From Herbidospora galbida (GTDB lineage Bacteria > Actinomycetota > Actinomycetes > Streptosporangiales > Streptosporangiaceae): a DNA stretch of 64,000 bases. Below are positions 15,286 to 24,036 of this stretch, one piece after another. Below the pieces are notes generated by a model. That model made no database searches. It had not been told where the DNA came from and saw nothing but the letters and a program-made list of their open reading frames with translations. The stretch's first letter is position 1; every line of letters starts with the position of its first letter. The position numbers were made by a program, and so were the translations under genes. The stretch lies in contig NZ_SZQA01000020.1 in the NCBI RefSeq assembly GCF_005233835.1, positions 1 through 64,000 of the forward strand, read 5' to 3'.

Positions 15286-16332
15286 GTGCCGAAGCGGGTC
15301 ACAGCCAGGCGGGCCGACCGGGTGACCATCGCGATGGTCGCCACGGCGGCGGGGGTATCCGTGCCGACCGTGAGCAAGGTGCTCAACGGCCGTGACGCCG
15401 TGGGCCCGGAGACCCGGCGACGCGTGCAGGATGCGTTGGAGGCCACAGGCTACCAGCGAAGGGCCAGGTCAGAGCCACGTAAAGTGGGTCTGGTCGACTT
15501 CGTGATCACCGAACTCGACACCGCGTGGGCGAGTGAACTGCTGCGCGGCGCCGAGCAGGAGGCCTACCGGCTGGGGGCCCGGCTGGTGCTCACCGTCACC
15601 CACGACCGGCAGGCCAATCCCCGCGAATGGCTGACGTCGATCGCCTCCCGGCCGACCGACGGAGTGGTTCTGGTGGGATCGGGCACCCAGCACCTGGGGG
15701 CGGCCCGGCTGCGCACCATCGACGCCCCCTTCGTGGTCGTCGACCAGGTCGGCGGCTTCGACAAGGACATCCCGACCATCGGGGCCACCAACTGGGCCGG
15801 CGGTTTCGCGGCCACCGAGCACCTCATCGACCTGGGCCACCGGCGCATAGGCATGATCACCGGGCCCGACGGCGTGCCGTGCAGCATGGAACGCCTCGAC
15901 GGCTACCGCGCCGCGCTGCGCCGGGCCGGGCTGCCGGTCGACGAGGCCCTGATCCGGCCGGGCGACTTCTACCCCGAGAGCGGCCGTCGCGGCGCCGCCG
16001 ACCTGCTTGACCTGCGAGAACCTCCGACCGCCGTGTTCGCCGCCTCCGACCAGCAGGCCGCCGGGGTGTACGAGGAGGTGCACGCCCGGGGCCTGCGCGT
16101 GCCCGACGACCTCAGCGTGGTCGGCTTCGACGACACCGAGGTCTGCGAGTGGACGACCCCGAAACTGACCACCATCCGGCAGCCCCTGGCGCAGATGGCG
16201 ATGCTGGCCGTCCGCAACGTCCTGGAGGCCGAGCACCCGGCCGAGGAGCCGCTGCGGCTGGAGCTCTCGACCAGCCTTGTGATCAGGGACAGCACCGCCG
16301 CGCCGTCCGAAACTTCCTCGAAACAGTCTTGA
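15286..16332 (+). CDS. LacI-family regulator of the sugar locus
   Basis: A 348-residue LacI/GalR protein. The DNA-binding domain is VTIAMVATAAGVSVPTVSKVLNGR with the hinge helix GPETRRRVQDALEATGY; the periplasmic-binding-protein-like sensor domain follows (VGLVDFVITE, HLIDLGHRRIGMITGP, SVVGFDDTEVCEWTTPKLTTIRQP). The GTG start at 15286 aligns with the family. It sits between the importer operon and the catabolic operon, both of which carry GAAAnTTTC-type palindromes, and is the likely repressor of both. It is paralogous to the LacI at 22960; the recognition helices are nearly identical, so the two may share operators. Confidence 0.92.
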   Translation: MPKRVTARRADRVTIAMVATAAGVSVPTVSKVLNGRDAVGPETRRRVQDALEATGYQRRARSEPRKVGLVDFVITELDTAWASELLRGAEQEAYRLGARLVLTVTHDRQANPREWLTSIASRPTDGVVLVGSGTQHLGAARLRTIDAPFVVVDQVGGFDKDIPTIGATNWAGGFAATEHLIDLGHRRIGMITGPDGVPCSMERLDGYRAALRRAGLPVDEALIRPGDFYPESGRRGAADLLDLREPPTAVFAASDQQAAGVYEEVHARGLRVPDDLSVVGFDDTEVCEWTTPKLTTIRQPLAQMAMLAVRNVLEAEHPAEEPLRLELSTSLVIRDSTAAPSETSSKQS

Positions 16333-16357
16333 CGTCCGGAAAAGTCGGCCCTACGGT
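16329..16357 (+). promoter_or_regulatory. Promoter of the tautomerase-to-dehydrogenase operon
   Basis: TTGACG at 16329-16334 and TACGGT at 16352-16357 with an ideal 17-bp spacer; the -35 overlaps the lacI stop codon. Transcription would start at about 16364, leaving a leader of about 50 nt that contains the operators. Confidence 0.7.
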
Positions 16358-16370
16358 GTCTCCGAATGCT

Positions 16371-16399
16371 CGGAGTTTCGGATAATTCCCGAAACTTTC
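16371..16399. promoter_or_regulatory. Paired LacI-type operator half-sites downstream of the promoter
   Basis: CGGAGTTTCGG (16371-16381) and CCGAAACTTTC (16389-16399) lie in inverted orientation just after the predicted start of transcription, where a bound repressor would block the polymerase. Confidence 0.65.
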
Positions 16400-16416
16400 T
16401 TTCAAAGGAGTCCCCG

Positions 16417-16782
16417 GTGCCTCTCGTGCAGATCGACCTCGACCGTTCCCTCGCCGAACGGCTCGGCCCGCAGATCAGCGAAGGCGTCCACCAGGCTCTG
16501 GTGGACGGGCTCGGGATGGACCCGACCGACAAGTTCCAGATCTTCCGCACGCACGCCCCCGGCGAGCTGGTCGCGGACCCCGGATACAACGGCGTCGACC
16601 GCCGCGACCTGATCAGCATCCAGATCCAGATGGTCCACATGTACGACGTGACGACCAAGTGGGCGACCTTCGACCTGATCGCGAAGAACCTGGCCGACCT
16701 CGGCATCCGCAACGACGACCTGTTGATCAGCGTCGTGGAGAACGGCTTCGAGGACTGGTACGCCGGCAAGTCCCGCAACTAG
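16417..16782 (+). CDS. Tautomerase-superfamily protein (4-OT/MIF-like)
   Basis: A 121-residue protein starting at GTG 16417, six bases after AAAGGAG. This start yields (M)PLVQIDLDRSL, so the mature protein has the N-terminal catalytic Pro that defines the 4-oxalocrotonate tautomerase superfamily; a longer in-frame start would bury it. Two beta-alpha-beta units are visible (PLVQIDLDRSLAERLGPQI and LISIQIQMVHMYDVTTK...ISVVENGFEDW). It would interconvert keto and enol forms of a substrate. Its place as first gene of a sugar operon is unusual; it could process a keto-sugar or keto-acid intermediate (inference). Confidence 0.85.
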   Translation: MPLVQIDLDRSLAERLGPQISEGVHQALVDGLGMDPTDKFQIFRTHAPGELVADPGYNGVDRRDLISIQIQMVHMYDVTTKWATFDLIAKNLADLGIRNDDLLISVVENGFEDWYAGKSRN

Positions 16783-16791
16783 GAGTTCACA

Positions 16792-17808
16792 ATGAAGGTT
16801 CTCTACATCGGCGGCACCGGCACGATCAGTTCGTCGTGCGTGGCCGAGTCGGTCCGCCAGGGTCAGGACGTGTACGTCCTCAACCGGGGCAAGACCAGCA
16901 AGCGCCCCCTGCCCGAGGGCGTCACGCCCATCACGGGCGACGTGCAGGACCCGGAGTCCCTCTCCGAGGTGTTCGAGGGCACGGCGTTCGACAGCGTGGT
17001 CAACTTCCTCAGCTTCGGTGCCGACGACGCCGCCGCCATGGTGGGCCTGCTGGAGGGCCGCGTCGGCCAGTACGTCCACATCAGCTCCGCCTCGATCTAC
17101 CACAAGCCGGTGCGGCAGTGGCCGGTCACCGAGTCGACCAACCGGCGCAACCCCTACCTGGCCTACGCCCGCGACAAGATCGCCGCCGAGGACGTGCTGC
17201 ACCGCGCCTACGAGGAGCGCGCGTTCCCGGTCACGATCGTGCGCCCGTCGCACACCTACGACGACGCCAACCCGCCGCTCCCCGGCGACTGGACGGCCTG
17301 GGACCGCATCGCGCGCGGCGACGAACTGCTCGTGCCCGGCGACGGCACCAGCCTGTGGACGCTCACCCACGCCCGCGACCTGGCCGTCGGCCTGGCGGGC
17401 CTGATCGGCAACTGGCAGGCGATCGGCGAGGACTTCCACATCACCTCCGACGAGTCGCTGACCTGGGACCAGATCTACGGCATCATCGCCCGGACCGAGA
17501 ACGTGGAACCGCGGCTGGTGCACCTGCCCTCGGAGTTCCTGCCGAAGGTGGCCCCCGACTGGTTCTGGTCCGACCTGATCCTCGGCGACCTCGCGCACAC
17601 CGCCGTCTTCGACAACAGCAAGATCAAGCGGTTCGTCCCGGCGTTCAACCCGACCACGACGTGGTCGGAGGGCGCCCGCCGCCTGCACGACTGGCGGGCG
17701 GCGCACCCGGAGCAGACCCGTCCCGACGCGGCCACCGACGCGGTGCTGGGCCGGCTGGTGGCGGCGCACCACGCCGCCGTCGCCGCGATCACGCCGCTGG
17801 CCCCCTGA
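16792..17808 (+). CDS. NAD-dependent epimerase/dehydratase (extended SDR)
   Basis: A 338-residue Rossmann protein. Nucleotide binding is at VLYIGGTGTISSSC; the catalytic Ser lies in HISSASIYHKP and the YxxxK pair in YARDK. The C-terminal half is the substrate-binding part. Extended SDRs of this type epimerise or oxidise sugars or nucleotide sugars. It follows the tautomerase by 9 bp and overlaps the lactonase start by 1 bp, so it belongs to the same transcript and probably acts on the imported sugar or its oxidation product. Confidence 0.85.
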   Translation: MKVLYIGGTGTISSSCVAESVRQGQDVYVLNRGKTSKRPLPEGVTPITGDVQDPESLSEVFEGTAFDSVVNFLSFGADDAAAMVGLLEGRVGQYVHISSASIYHKPVRQWPVTESTNRRNPYLAYARDKIAAEDVLHRAYEERAFPVTIVRPSHTYDDANPPLPGDWTAWDRIARGDELLVPGDGTSLWTLTHARDLAVGLAGLIGNWQAIGEDFHITSDESLTWDQIYGIIARTENVEPRLVHLPSEFLPKVAPDWFWSDLILGDLAHTAVFDNSKIKRFVPAFNPTTTWSEGARRLHDWRAAHPEQTRPDAATDAVLGRLVAAHHAAVAAITPLAP

Positions 17809-18653
17809 TGACCGACGTCTGGCTGGACGTCGACGGCGTCCACCTGGAGGGCGTGACCTGGGACGACGTCGCGGGCCGCCTGCGGTTCGTGGACATCCCG
17901 AGGGGCCGGGTCTTCGACGCCGGCCCCGAGGGAGACGTCCACTGGGTCGACCTGCCCGCGCCGGTCACGGCCGTGCACATGACCACCGACCCCGGCACCC
18001 TGCTGATCGCCGACGGCGACGGCATGGCCCTGACCTCGGGCGGCGTCGTCACCGAACGGCTCGCCGCGCCGCTGGCGGATCGTCCGGAGATCAGGATGAA
18101 CGACGGCAACGTCGACCCGGCCGGGCGCTACCTGGCCGGGAGCATGGCCTACGCCTTCACCACCGGCGCGGCCGCCCTCTACCGGCTCGACACCGACCGG
18201 ACCCTGCACACCGTGCTCACCGACGTGACGTGCAGCAACGGGATCGACTGGTCGCCCGACGGCGCCCGCTGCTACTACGTCGACACCCCGACCAGGCGGA
18301 TCGACGTCTTCGACGCCGACATGACCGGCCGCCGGACCTTCGCCGACACCTCCGACCAGCCCGGCATGCCCGACGGCCTGACCGTCGACGCCGAGGGCGG
18401 GGTGTGGGTCGCCTTCTGGGGCGGCGGCCGGGTGGTCCGCTACTGGGAGGGCGCACCCGACGTGGTCATCGAGCTGCCCGTCACCCAGGTCACCTCGTGC
18501 GCCTTCGGCGGGCCGGGCCTCGACCAGCTCTACATCTCCACCTCCACCGAGGAGCTCTCCCCCGCCCAGCTCCGTGACCAGCCCGCCGCCGGTGCGATCT
18601 TCCGGGCCCAGCCCGGCCACCGCGGCCGACCCGCGAACAGGTTCGTGATCTGA
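17808..18653 (+). CDS. SMP-30/gluconolactonase-family lactonase
   Basis: A 281-residue six-bladed beta-propeller of the SMP-30/regucalcin family. ATG 17808 shares its A with the TGA of the epimerase gene. Metal-binding positions are suggested by the Asn/Asp motifs RMNDGNVDPAGRYLAGSM, SNGIDWSPDG and PDGLTVDAEGGVWVA, which match the divalent-metal site of sugar lactonases. It would hydrolyse the aldonolactone formed by a neighbouring aldose dehydrogenase into the free aldonate. Two candidate dehydrogenases (18655 and 21986) and a candidate aldonate dehydratase (24037) are close by. Confidence 0.9.
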   Translation: MTDVWLDVDGVHLEGVTWDDVAGRLRFVDIPRGRVFDAGPEGDVHWVDLPAPVTAVHMTTDPGTLLIADGDGMALTSGGVVTERLAAPLADRPEIRMNDGNVDPAGRYLAGSMAYAFTTGAAALYRLDTDRTLHTVLTDVTCSNGIDWSPDGARCYYVDTPTRRIDVFDADMTGRRTFADTSDQPGMPDGLTVDAEGGVWVAFWGGGRVVRYWEGAPDVVIELPVTQVTSCAFGGPGLDQLYISTSTEELSPAQLRDQPAAGAIFRAQPGHRGRPANRFVI

Positions 18654-18654
18654 G

Positions 18655-19593
18655 ATGGACAGACGACCTTTCGGCCGGACGGGCCTCCGCGTGACGCCGA
18701 TCTGCGTCGGCACCAGCCCGCTGGCGAGCATGCCCGCCCTCTACGGCTACGCCGTCGACGACGCCCGCGCCGAGGCGACGGTGGAGGACGTGTTCGACGG
18801 CCCGGTCAACTTCCTCGACACCTCCAACAACTACGGCGCCGGCAGCGCCGAACGCCGCATCGGCGCGGTGATCCGCCGCCGGGGCCTGCCGGAGGGGTTC
18901 GTGCTGGCCACCAAGGCCGACGCCGACCCCGACACCGGCGACTTCTCCGGCGAGCGGGTGCGCCGCTCGGCCGAGGAGAGCCTGGAGCGCCTCGGCGTCG
19001 ACCACGTGCCGGTCATGTACCTGCACGACCCCGAGTACCACATCACCTTCGAGGAGGCGATGGCCCCCGGCGGGGCCGTCGAGGCGCTGGTCGCGCTCCG
19101 CGAGGAGGGCGTGGTCGGTCACATCGGCGTCGCGGGCGGCCCCGTGGACCTGATGCGGCGGTTCGTCGGCACCGACGTGTTCGACGCCGTGATCAACCAC
19201 AACCGCTGGACCCTGGTCGACCGCTCGGCGGAGCCGCTGATGGACGACGCCTCCTCGAAGGGGATCGCCTTCGTGAACGGCGCCCCCTACGGCGGCGGCA
19301 TGCTCGTCAAGGGCCCCGACGCCCAGCCCCGCTACGCCTACCGGGAGACCCCCGAGTCGATCCGCGAGGCGGTCAGGGCCATGGCGAAGGCGTGCGCCGC
19401 CCACGGCGTGCCCCTGCCGGCGGCGGCGCTCCAGTTCTCGCTGCGCGACCCCCGCGTGACCTCCACCATCGTCGGCGTCTCCGCACCCGGACGCGTCGCC
19501 GCGACGCTGGACCTCGCGACCATCCCGATCCCCGCCGAGCTGTGGGACGAACTCGACCGGCTGGCGCCCCCGTCAGGCGGATGGCCGGCATGA
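18655..19593 (+). CDS. Aldo/keto reductase, aldose 1-dehydrogenase type
   Basis: A 312-residue AKR with the full catalytic tetrad visible: Asp in FLDTSNNYG, Tyr in NNYGAGSAE, Lys in LATKAD and His in MYLHDPE. The N-terminus FGRTGLRVTPICVGTSPL and the C-terminal STIVGVSAPGRVAATL nucleotide-binding segment fit the branch containing L-fucose/D-threo-aldose dehydrogenases and pyridoxal dehydrogenases. Placed one base after the lactonase gene, it most likely oxidises an aldose at C1 to the lactone with NAD(P)+ (inference); reduction is also possible. Confidence 0.88.
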   Translation: MDRRPFGRTGLRVTPICVGTSPLASMPALYGYAVDDARAEATVEDVFDGPVNFLDTSNNYGAGSAERRIGAVIRRRGLPEGFVLATKADADPDTGDFSGERVRRSAEESLERLGVDHVPVMYLHDPEYHITFEEAMAPGGAVEALVALREEGVVGHIGVAGGPVDLMRRFVGTDVFDAVINHNRWTLVDRSAEPLMDDASSKGIAFVNGAPYGGGMLVKGPDAQPRYAYRETPESIREAVRAMAKACAAHGVPLPAAALQFSLRDPRVTSTIVGVSAPGRVAATLDLATIPIPAELWDELDRLAPPSGGWPA

Positions 19594-19618
19594 ACCGCCG
19601 TATCAACCGGAGAGACAC

Positions 19619-21922
19619 ATGACCATCGTGACCACCCCCGCCCCCTGGAAAGACGCGGGACGGTCTCCCGAGGAGCGGGCCGAGGCGCTGATGGCGCGGA
19701 TGAGCCTGCCGGAGAAGATCGCCCAGCTGTACGGGGTGTGGGTCGGCATCGACAACGCCGACGGTGAGATGGCGCCCCACCAGCACGAGTTCACCGCGCT
19801 GCCGGTCCCCTGGGACGACCTGGTGAAGGACGGCATCGGCCAGCTCACCCGGCCGTTCGGCACCACGCCGGTCGACCCGGTCAAAGGCGCGGCGACCCTC
19901 GCGGCCGCGCAGCGCTCCCTCATGACGGCCGGGCGGTGGGGCATCCCCGCCCTCGTGCACGAGGAGATCCTGACCGGCGTGGCCGCCTGGCAGGCGGGCG
20001 TCTATCCGAACCCGCTGTGCTGGGGAGCCACGTTCGACCCCGATCTCGTCGAGCAGATGGGCGCCCAGATCGGCGCGACCATGCGCCGCCTCGGCGTCCA
20101 GCAGGGGCTGGCCCCGGTCCTGGACGTCGCCCGCGACCTGCGCTGGGGCCGGGTCGAGGAGACCATCGGGGAGGACCCGCACCTCGTGGGCCTGATCGGG
20201 AGCGCCTACGTCAGGGGCGTGCAGTCGCAGGGCGTCGTCGCCACGCTGAAGCACTTCGTGGGCTACTCGGCGTCCAAGGGCGGCCGCAACCTCGCCCCCG
20301 TCTCGGCGGGCCGCCGTGAGGTCGCCGACGTGCTGCTGCCGCCGTTCGAGATGGCCCTGCGCGCGGGCGCGGGGTCGGTGATGAACTCGTACTCCGACAT
20401 CGACGGCACCCCCGTCGCGGCCGACGTGGCCCTGCTGACCGACCTGCTGCGCGACGCCTACGGCTTCACCGGCACGGTCGTGGCCGACTACTTCTCGGTG
20501 GCGTTCCTGCAGACCCTGCACCACGTGGCCGAGTCGCCCACCGACGCGGCCCGGCTGGCGCTGACCGCCGGGATCGACGTCGAGCTGCCCACCGTGAACA
20601 CCTTCGGGCCCGCGCTGGTCGAGGCGGTGGAGCGGGGCGAGGTCGACCTCGCGCTGATCGACCGCGCGCTGCGCCGGGTGCTGGTCCAGAAGGTCGAGCT
20701 CGGCCTGCTCGACGAGGACTGGAACCCCGAACCGCCCATCCTCGACGAGACCGACCCCGTGCTCGACGGCCCCGAGGTCCGGGCGCTGGCCGGCCGGCTG
20801 GCCCGCCGCTCCATCGTCCTGCTGCACAACCGGGAGGCGACGCTGCCGCTCTCCCCCGGCGTGAAGCTGGCCGTGGTCGGGCCGCGCGCCGACACCGCGC
20901 AGGCCATGATGGGCTGCTACTCCTTCCCGATGCACGTCGGCGTCCACCACCCGGAGACGGGCATGGGCGTCGAGATCCCCACGCTGCTCGACGCGCTCAA
21001 GAGCGAGTACGACGTGACCTACGCGCAGGGCGTGCCGGTGACCGGCGGCGACGACGAGGGCATCGCGGCGGCGGTCGCGGCCACCGCCGGCTCCGACGTG
21101 ATCGTGGCCGTGCTGGGCGACCAGGCCGGGTTGTTCGGGCGCGGCACCTCCGGCGAGGGCTGCGACGCCCCCGGCCTGGCGCTGCCCGGCCGTCAGGAGG
21201 AGCTGCTGGAGGCGCTGCTGGCCACCGGCAAGCCGGTCGTGCTGGTGCTGCTGGTCGGCCGCCCCTACGAGCTGGGCCGGCAGATCGACCGGCTGGCCGC
21301 CGTGGTGTGCGGGTTCTTCCCCGGCGAGGAGGGCGCGGCGGCGCTGGCCGACGTGCTGTCGGGCCGGGCCAACCCGGCCGGGCGCCTGCCGGTGAGCTTC
21401 CCGCGCGACGGCGGCAACCAGCCGGCCACCTACCTCGGCGCTCCCCTGGCCCAGAAGAGCGAGGTCAGCAACGTCGACCCGACCGCGCTGTTCGCCTTCG
21501 GCCACGGCCTGTCCTACGCCCCGGTCACCTGGGGGGAGGTCACCGGCTCCGGCGCGTGGACCACCGACGGCACGTTCGACGTGACGGTGACGCTGCGCAA
21601 CGAGTCCGAGCGGGAGTCCTCCGAGGTCGTCCAGGTCTACCTGCACGACCCGGTCGCCGAGGTGGCCCGGCCGGTGCAGGCGCTCATCGCGGCGCGGCGC
21701 GTCGACCTGGCCCCCGGCGAGAGCCGTGAGCTCATCCTCACCCTGCACGCCGACCAGACCTCCTACACGGGGTCGTCGTGGCGGCGGCAGGTCGACCCCG
21801 GCGATGTCGAGCTGCGGGTGGGCGCGTCCAGCGCCGACATCCGCGGCGTCCTCGCCGTCACAATGACCGGCTCGCGACGTTTTGTCGGTTTTGACCGAGT
21901 CATGGAAGCATCCGTCGTCTGA
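19619..21922 (+). CDS. Glycoside hydrolase family 3 (beta-glucosidase/beta-xylosidase type), cytoplasmic
   Basis: A 767-residue GH3 enzyme with the three-part layout. The TIM barrel carries WGRVEETIGEDP and KHFVGYSASKGGRN and the nucleophile D290 in GTVVADYFSVAF. The alpha/beta sandwich carries LLVGRPYELG and the acid/base candidate Glu in GRGTSGEGCD. The C-terminal fibronectin-III-like domain begins near GHGLSYAPV. There is no signal peptide. It removes sugars from the non-reducing end of imported oligosaccharides. ATG 19619 has CCGGAGAG upstream. Its position between aldose-oxidising genes suggests that the released monomer feeds the oxidative pathway. Confidence 0.93.
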   Translation: MTIVTTPAPWKDAGRSPEERAEALMARMSLPEKIAQLYGVWVGIDNADGEMAPHQHEFTALPVPWDDLVKDGIGQLTRPFGTTPVDPVKGAATLAAAQRSLMTAGRWGIPALVHEEILTGVAAWQAGVYPNPLCWGATFDPDLVEQMGAQIGATMRRLGVQQGLAPVLDVARDLRWGRVEETIGEDPHLVGLIGSAYVRGVQSQGVVATLKHFVGYSASKGGRNLAPVSAGRREVADVLLPPFEMALRAGAGSVMNSYSDIDGTPVAADVALLTDLLRDAYGFTGTVVADYFSVAFLQTLHHVAESPTDAARLALTAGIDVELPTVNTFGPALVEAVERGEVDLALIDRALRRVLVQKVELGLLDEDWNPEPPILDETDPVLDGPEVRALAGRLARRSIVLLHNREATLPLSPGVKLAVVGPRADTAQAMMGCYSFPMHVGVHHPETGMGVEIPTLLDALKSEYDVTYAQGVPVTGGDDEGIAAAVAATAGSDVIVAVLGDQAGLFGRGTSGEGCDAPGLALPGRQEELLEALLATGKPVVLVLLVGRPYELGRQIDRLAAVVCGFFPGEEGAAALADVLSGRANPAGRLPVSFPRDGGNQPATYLGAPLAQKSEVSNVDPTALFAFGHGLSYAPVTWGEVTGSGAWTTDGTFDVTVTLRNESERESSEVVQVYLHDPVAEVARPVQALIAARRVDLAPGESRELILTLHADQTSYTGSSWRRQVDPGDVELRVGASSADIRGVLAVTMTGSRRFVGFDRVMEASVV

Positions 21923-21933
21923 CGGACATCGGG

Positions 21934-21963
21934 GGCGGCCCGTCGCTCGGCGACGCGGCCGCC
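21934..21963 (+). terminator. Hairpin between GH3 and the Gfo/Idh gene
   Basis: GGCGGCC-CGTCGC (21934-21946) pairs with GCGACG-c-GGCCGCC (21950-21963), a 13-bp GC stem with one bulge and a 3-nt loop. No T-run follows; it may attenuate the last gene or stabilise the upstream mRNA. Confidence 0.5.
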
Positions 21964-21985
21964 TCCTTCGATTAGAGGAATTGTC

Positions 21986-22975
21986 ATGACATCTTCTGCA
22001 CCGCTGCGCTGGGCCGTCATCGGCACCGGAGGCATCGCCAAGCAGTTCGCCGACGACCTGCGCCTGTCGGAGGCCGGTGAACTGGTGGCGGTCGGCTCCC
22101 GGACCGCGGCCCGCGCCGAGGCCTTCGCCGCCGAAGTGGGCGCCCCCCGCGCCTACGGCGACCAGGCCGCGATGCTGGCGGCCGACGACGTCGACGCCGT
22201 GTACGTCGCCACCCCCCACCCCGCCCACCACGCCGGCGCCCTGGCCGCGATCGAGGCCGGCAAGGCCGTCCTGGTCGAGAAGCCGTTCACCATCAACCGG
22301 CGGGAGGCCGAGAAGCTCGTCGCGGCGGCCCGCGCCCGCGGCGTGTTCCTGATGGAGGCCATGTGGAGCCGGTTCCTGCCCCACATGGTCCGCATCCGCG
22401 AACTGCTCGCCGAAGGGCGGCTCGGCGACGTGCGCCTCGCGGTGGCCGAGCACGGCGTCTGGTTCCGCCATGACCCCGTCCACCGCATGTTCGACCCCGC
22501 CCTCGGCGGCGGCGCGCTGCTCGACCTGGGCGTCTACCCGGTCTCGTTCCTGTCGATGGTCTTCGGCCGGCCGCTCTCGGTCACCGCGTCGACCCAGTTC
22601 GGCGACACCGGCGTCGACGGCCAGACGGCCGTGATCGCCAAGTACGAGGACGGCCGGCAGGGCGTCGCGACCAGCAGCATGGAGGCGTTCCTGCCCAACC
22701 GGGCCTCCATCGCCGGGACCGAGGCGCGCATCGACATCGACCCCTGGTGGTACCGCCCGACGTCGTTCACGCTGACCACGCGCGGCGGCGCGGCCGAGCG
22801 GTACACCTTCGACGTGCCCGGCAACGGGCTGCGCTTCCAGACCGAGGAGGTCGCCCGCTGCGTGCGCGCCGGCCTGCTGGAGAGCCCGATCCTCACCCTT
22901 GAGGAGTCGTGCCAGATCATGGGCACCATGGACGAGGTCCGCGCCCAGGCCGGGCTGCGCTACCCCGGCGAATAG
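21986..22975 (+). CDS. Gfo/Idh/MocA oxidoreductase, dihydrodiol/D-xylose 1-dehydrogenase subgroup
   Basis: A 329-residue protein with an N-terminal Rossmann domain (WAVIGTGGIAKQF) and the catalytic-lysine motif VEKPFTINRREAE. The segment MEAMWSRFLPHM followed later by MFDPALGGGALLDLGVYPVSF is characteristic of the trans-1,2-dihydrobenzenediol/D-xylose 1-dehydrogenase branch. It would oxidise an aldopyranose at C1 with NADP+, giving a lactone for the SMP-30 enzyme. ATG 21986 follows AGAGGAA. It converges with the second LacI gene, overlapping by 16 bp. The subgroup assignment is from recalled sequence patterns, not from a tree. Confidence 0.88.
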   Translation: MTSSAPLRWAVIGTGGIAKQFADDLRLSEAGELVAVGSRTAARAEAFAAEVGAPRAYGDQAAMLAADDVDAVYVATPHPAHHAGALAAIEAGKAVLVEKPFTINRREAEKLVAAARARGVFLMEAMWSRFLPHMVRIRELLAEGRLGDVRLAVAEHGVWFRHDPVHRMFDPALGGGALLDLGVYPVSFLSMVFGRPLSVTASTQFGDTGVDGQTAVIAKYEDGRQGVATSSMEAFLPNRASIAGTEARIDIDPWWYRPTSFTLTTRGGAAERYTFDVPGNGLRFQTEEVARCVRAGLLESPILTLEESCQIMGTMDEVRAQAGLRYPGE

Positions 22976-24018
22976 GGGGCGGTGCTGGCCCGGACCACCA
23001 GCTTGGTCGACAGTTCGACCCGGCCCTCGGTCATCTCGGCGCCGTCCTGGTGGCCGAGCAGCGACCGGACCGCCAGCGCGGCCATCTTCGCGATCGGCTG
23101 CCGGACCGTCGTCAGCGGCGGGGCCATCCACTGCGCCATCGGCACGTCGTCGAACCCGACGACGCTCACGTCGGCGGGCACCCGCAGGCCCCGCTCCTGG
23201 ATCGCGGCGTAGACGCCGAGGGCCTGCTCGTCGTTGCCCGCGAAGATCGCCGTCGGCGGCTCGGGCCGGTCGAGCAGGGCCCCGGTCAGCGTCGACCCGC
23301 TGTGATAGTGGAAGTCGCCGTGCATGACGAGATCGTCGTCGAGGGCGATCCCGGCCCGCTCGACCGCCGCGCGGCACCCGGCCAGCCGCGCCTGACTGCA
23401 CAGCATGCGCATCGGCCCGGTGATCACGCCGATGCGGCGGTGGCCGAGCTCGATCAGGTGCTTCGCGGCGGCCATGCCGCCGCCCCAGTTGCCCGCGCCG
23501 ATCGACGGGATCGTGCCGTCGGCGTCGCCGACCGGATCGACCAGCACCGCGGGCAGCCCCAGTTTCGCGATGCGGGCCAGGTCGGCCGGGGTCAGCTCCG
23601 ACAGGGCCAGGATGACGCCGCCCGGCGCCCGGTCGGCGATGTCCTCCAGCCACTGCTGCCCGTGCCCCGGCGCGCCGTCGAACACCGACACCACCACGCC
23701 GACGCGGGCCGAGCGCGCCTCCTGCTCGGCCCCGCGGATCACCTCGGCCGACCACGGCGACCCCGCGTCGTTGACCACCAGCTCCAGCAGCCCGCCCCGC
23801 CGCCGGGTGGCGGCCCGGGGCAGGGGCAGGTGCAGCGGCCGTTTCGTGCGCTTGGTGGGGACGTATCCGCGCGTCGCGAGAAGGGCCTCGATCTGCGACC
23901 GGGTGGCGGGCGCCACGTCCGAACGGCCGTTGAGCACTTTCGACACCGTCGCGCGGGACACGCCCGCCTCAGCGGCGATGTCGGCGACGGTGACGCGCGA
24001 ATCTAACGAGTCGGACAT
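22960..24018 (-). CDS. LacI-family regulator, second copy
   Basis: A 352-residue LacI/GalR protein. The helix-turn-helix VTVADIAAEAGVSRATVSKVLNGRSDV is at the N-terminus and the sensor domain contains HLIELGHRRIGVITGP, AIFAGNDEQALGVYAAIQ and SVVGFDDVPMAQWMAPPLTTVRQP. ATG 24018 is preferred over the TTG three bases earlier. It is the last gene of the alcohol dehydrogenase-SDR-dehydratase operon, 18 bp after the dehydratase, and probably represses that operon through the palindrome at 27674. It closely resembles the LacI at 15286, suggesting local duplication. Confidence 0.92.
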   Translation of the reverse strand: MSDSLDSRVTVADIAAEAGVSRATVSKVLNGRSDVAPATRSQIEALLATRGYVPTKRTKRPLHLPLPRAATRRRGGLLELVVNDAGSPWSAEVIRGAEQEARSARVGVVVSVFDGAPGHGQQWLEDIADRAPGGVILALSELTPADLARIAKLGLPAVLVDPVGDADGTIPSIGAGNWGGGMAAAKHLIELGHRRIGVITGPMRMLCSQARLAGCRAAVERAGIALDDDLVMHGDFHYHSGSTLTGALLDRPEPPTAIFAGNDEQALGVYAAIQERGLRVPADVSVVGFDDVPMAQWMAPPLTTVRQPIAKMAALAVRSLLGHQDGAEMTEGRVELSTKLVVRASTAPYSPG

Positions 24019-24036
24019 CAACCGATCGTACCGAGG

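Noticed and set aside
19373-23755. A 1460-codon open frame on the minus strand
   Set aside because: It is antisense to the GH3, Gfo/Idh and aldo/keto reductase genes, whose motifs are unambiguous; its translation is low-complexity Arg/Gly/Val sequence.
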